This document shows positions 24,542 through 24,663 of a DNA stretch of 24,663 nt, one piece after another. The first letter of the stretch is position 1, and each line of letters starts with the position of its first letter. The notes under the pieces are model-generated. The model did not search any database and was not told where the DNA came from. It saw nothing but the letters and a program-made list of their open reading frames with translations. Source of the stretch: Sulfurovum sp. (GTDB lineage Bacteria; Campylobacterota; Campylobacteria; Campylobacterales; Sulfurovaceae). Where the stretch lies: NCBI GenBank assembly GCA_020726085.1, contig DYTG01000011.1, positions 1 through 24,663 of the forward strand, read 5' to 3'. Both the position numbers and the translations under genes were made by a program.

Positions 24542-24547
24542 ATTATA
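24542..24547 (-). promoter_or_regulatory. -10 box for the MFS-methyltransferase operon
   Basis: On the minus strand GGATATAAT contains a perfect TATAAT, 35 bases before the MFS start codon. Confidence 0.55.
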
Positions 24548-24604
24548 TCCTATTGAGTTAAAAAAGGGTTAATTGGCGGTGCAAAGCTATGGGAAGTTTT
24601 TGTG

Positions 24605-24612
24605 TATAAAAT
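24605..24612 (+). promoter_or_regulatory. Possible outward promoter near the right edge
   Basis: TATAAAAT on the plus strand follows a T-rich stretch (GAAGTTTTTGTG) and would serve a gene beyond the window. The remaining bases to the edge hold no recognisable coding start. Confidence 0.25.
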
Positions 24613-24663
24613 CTAATGAGTATTATTTTTAATTTTTGAGAAAGTTTCTAAAGAACTGACCTC

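Noticed and set aside
1..24663. CRISPR arrays, tRNA or rRNA genes, insertion sequences and attachment sites
   Set aside because: No regularly spaced repeats, tRNA-like cloverleaf with CCA-proximal stem, transposase motifs or terminal inverted repeats were found in either strand.

Overview
The window comes from a free-living member of the Campylobacterota (Epsilonproteobacteria), most likely near Sulfurimonas, Sulfuricurvum or Sulfurovum. The S12, S7 and EF-G proteins have the character of that group. Most promoters show only a -10 box (TATAAT or TAAAAT) without a good -35, and coding DNA is moderately AT-rich and densely packed. The genus assignment is inference. No rRNA, tRNA, insertion sequence, integrase or CRISPR array was seen.

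Layout, left to right. (1) 1-1775, minus: an ABC-F ATPase that ends at or just past the left edge. (2) 1926-3125, plus: the inner-membrane platform protein GspF of a type II secretion (T2SS)-like machine. (3) 3192-6920, plus: a 1242-residue single-chain restriction-modification enzyme with nuclease, N6-adenine methylase and two target-recognition domains (AloI/CjeI-like). It sits between gspF and the pseudopilin genes. (4) 6949-9163, plus: four overlapping pseudopilin genes of GspH, GspI, GspJ and GspK type. (5) 9284-11564, plus: argF and hemN, overlapping by 8 bases. (6) 11737-14769, plus: rpsL, rpsG and fusA, a str-type operon without rpoBC in front. (7) 14905-15008, plus: an apparently folded 5' leader, followed by a 1070-residue lipoprotein gene (15034-18246). 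(8) 22413-18292, minus: a compact operon gspL-gspM-gspC-gspD, convergent with the lipoprotein gene. (9) 24507-22462, minus: a YajR-like MFS transporter and a class I methyltransferase. No gene-free stretch exceeds 300 bases; the longest is the 264 bases between fusA and the lipoprotein gene.

The T2SS-like genes form two blocks facing each other: platform protein and pseudopilins on the plus strand, and the L-M-C-D assembly platform with the secretin on the minus strand. About 9 kb of housekeeping genes and the giant lipoprotein lie between them. The ATPase GspE, a clear major pseudopilin GspG and the prepilin peptidase are not in the window, so the machine must draw on genes elsewhere. The large lipoprotein lies beside the secretin operon and is a reasonable candidate client of the system, but this rests on position only.

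The points most worth a second look are the folded leader before the lipoprotein gene, the mosaic restriction-modification gene placed inside the secretion locus, and the split organisation of the secretion genes.
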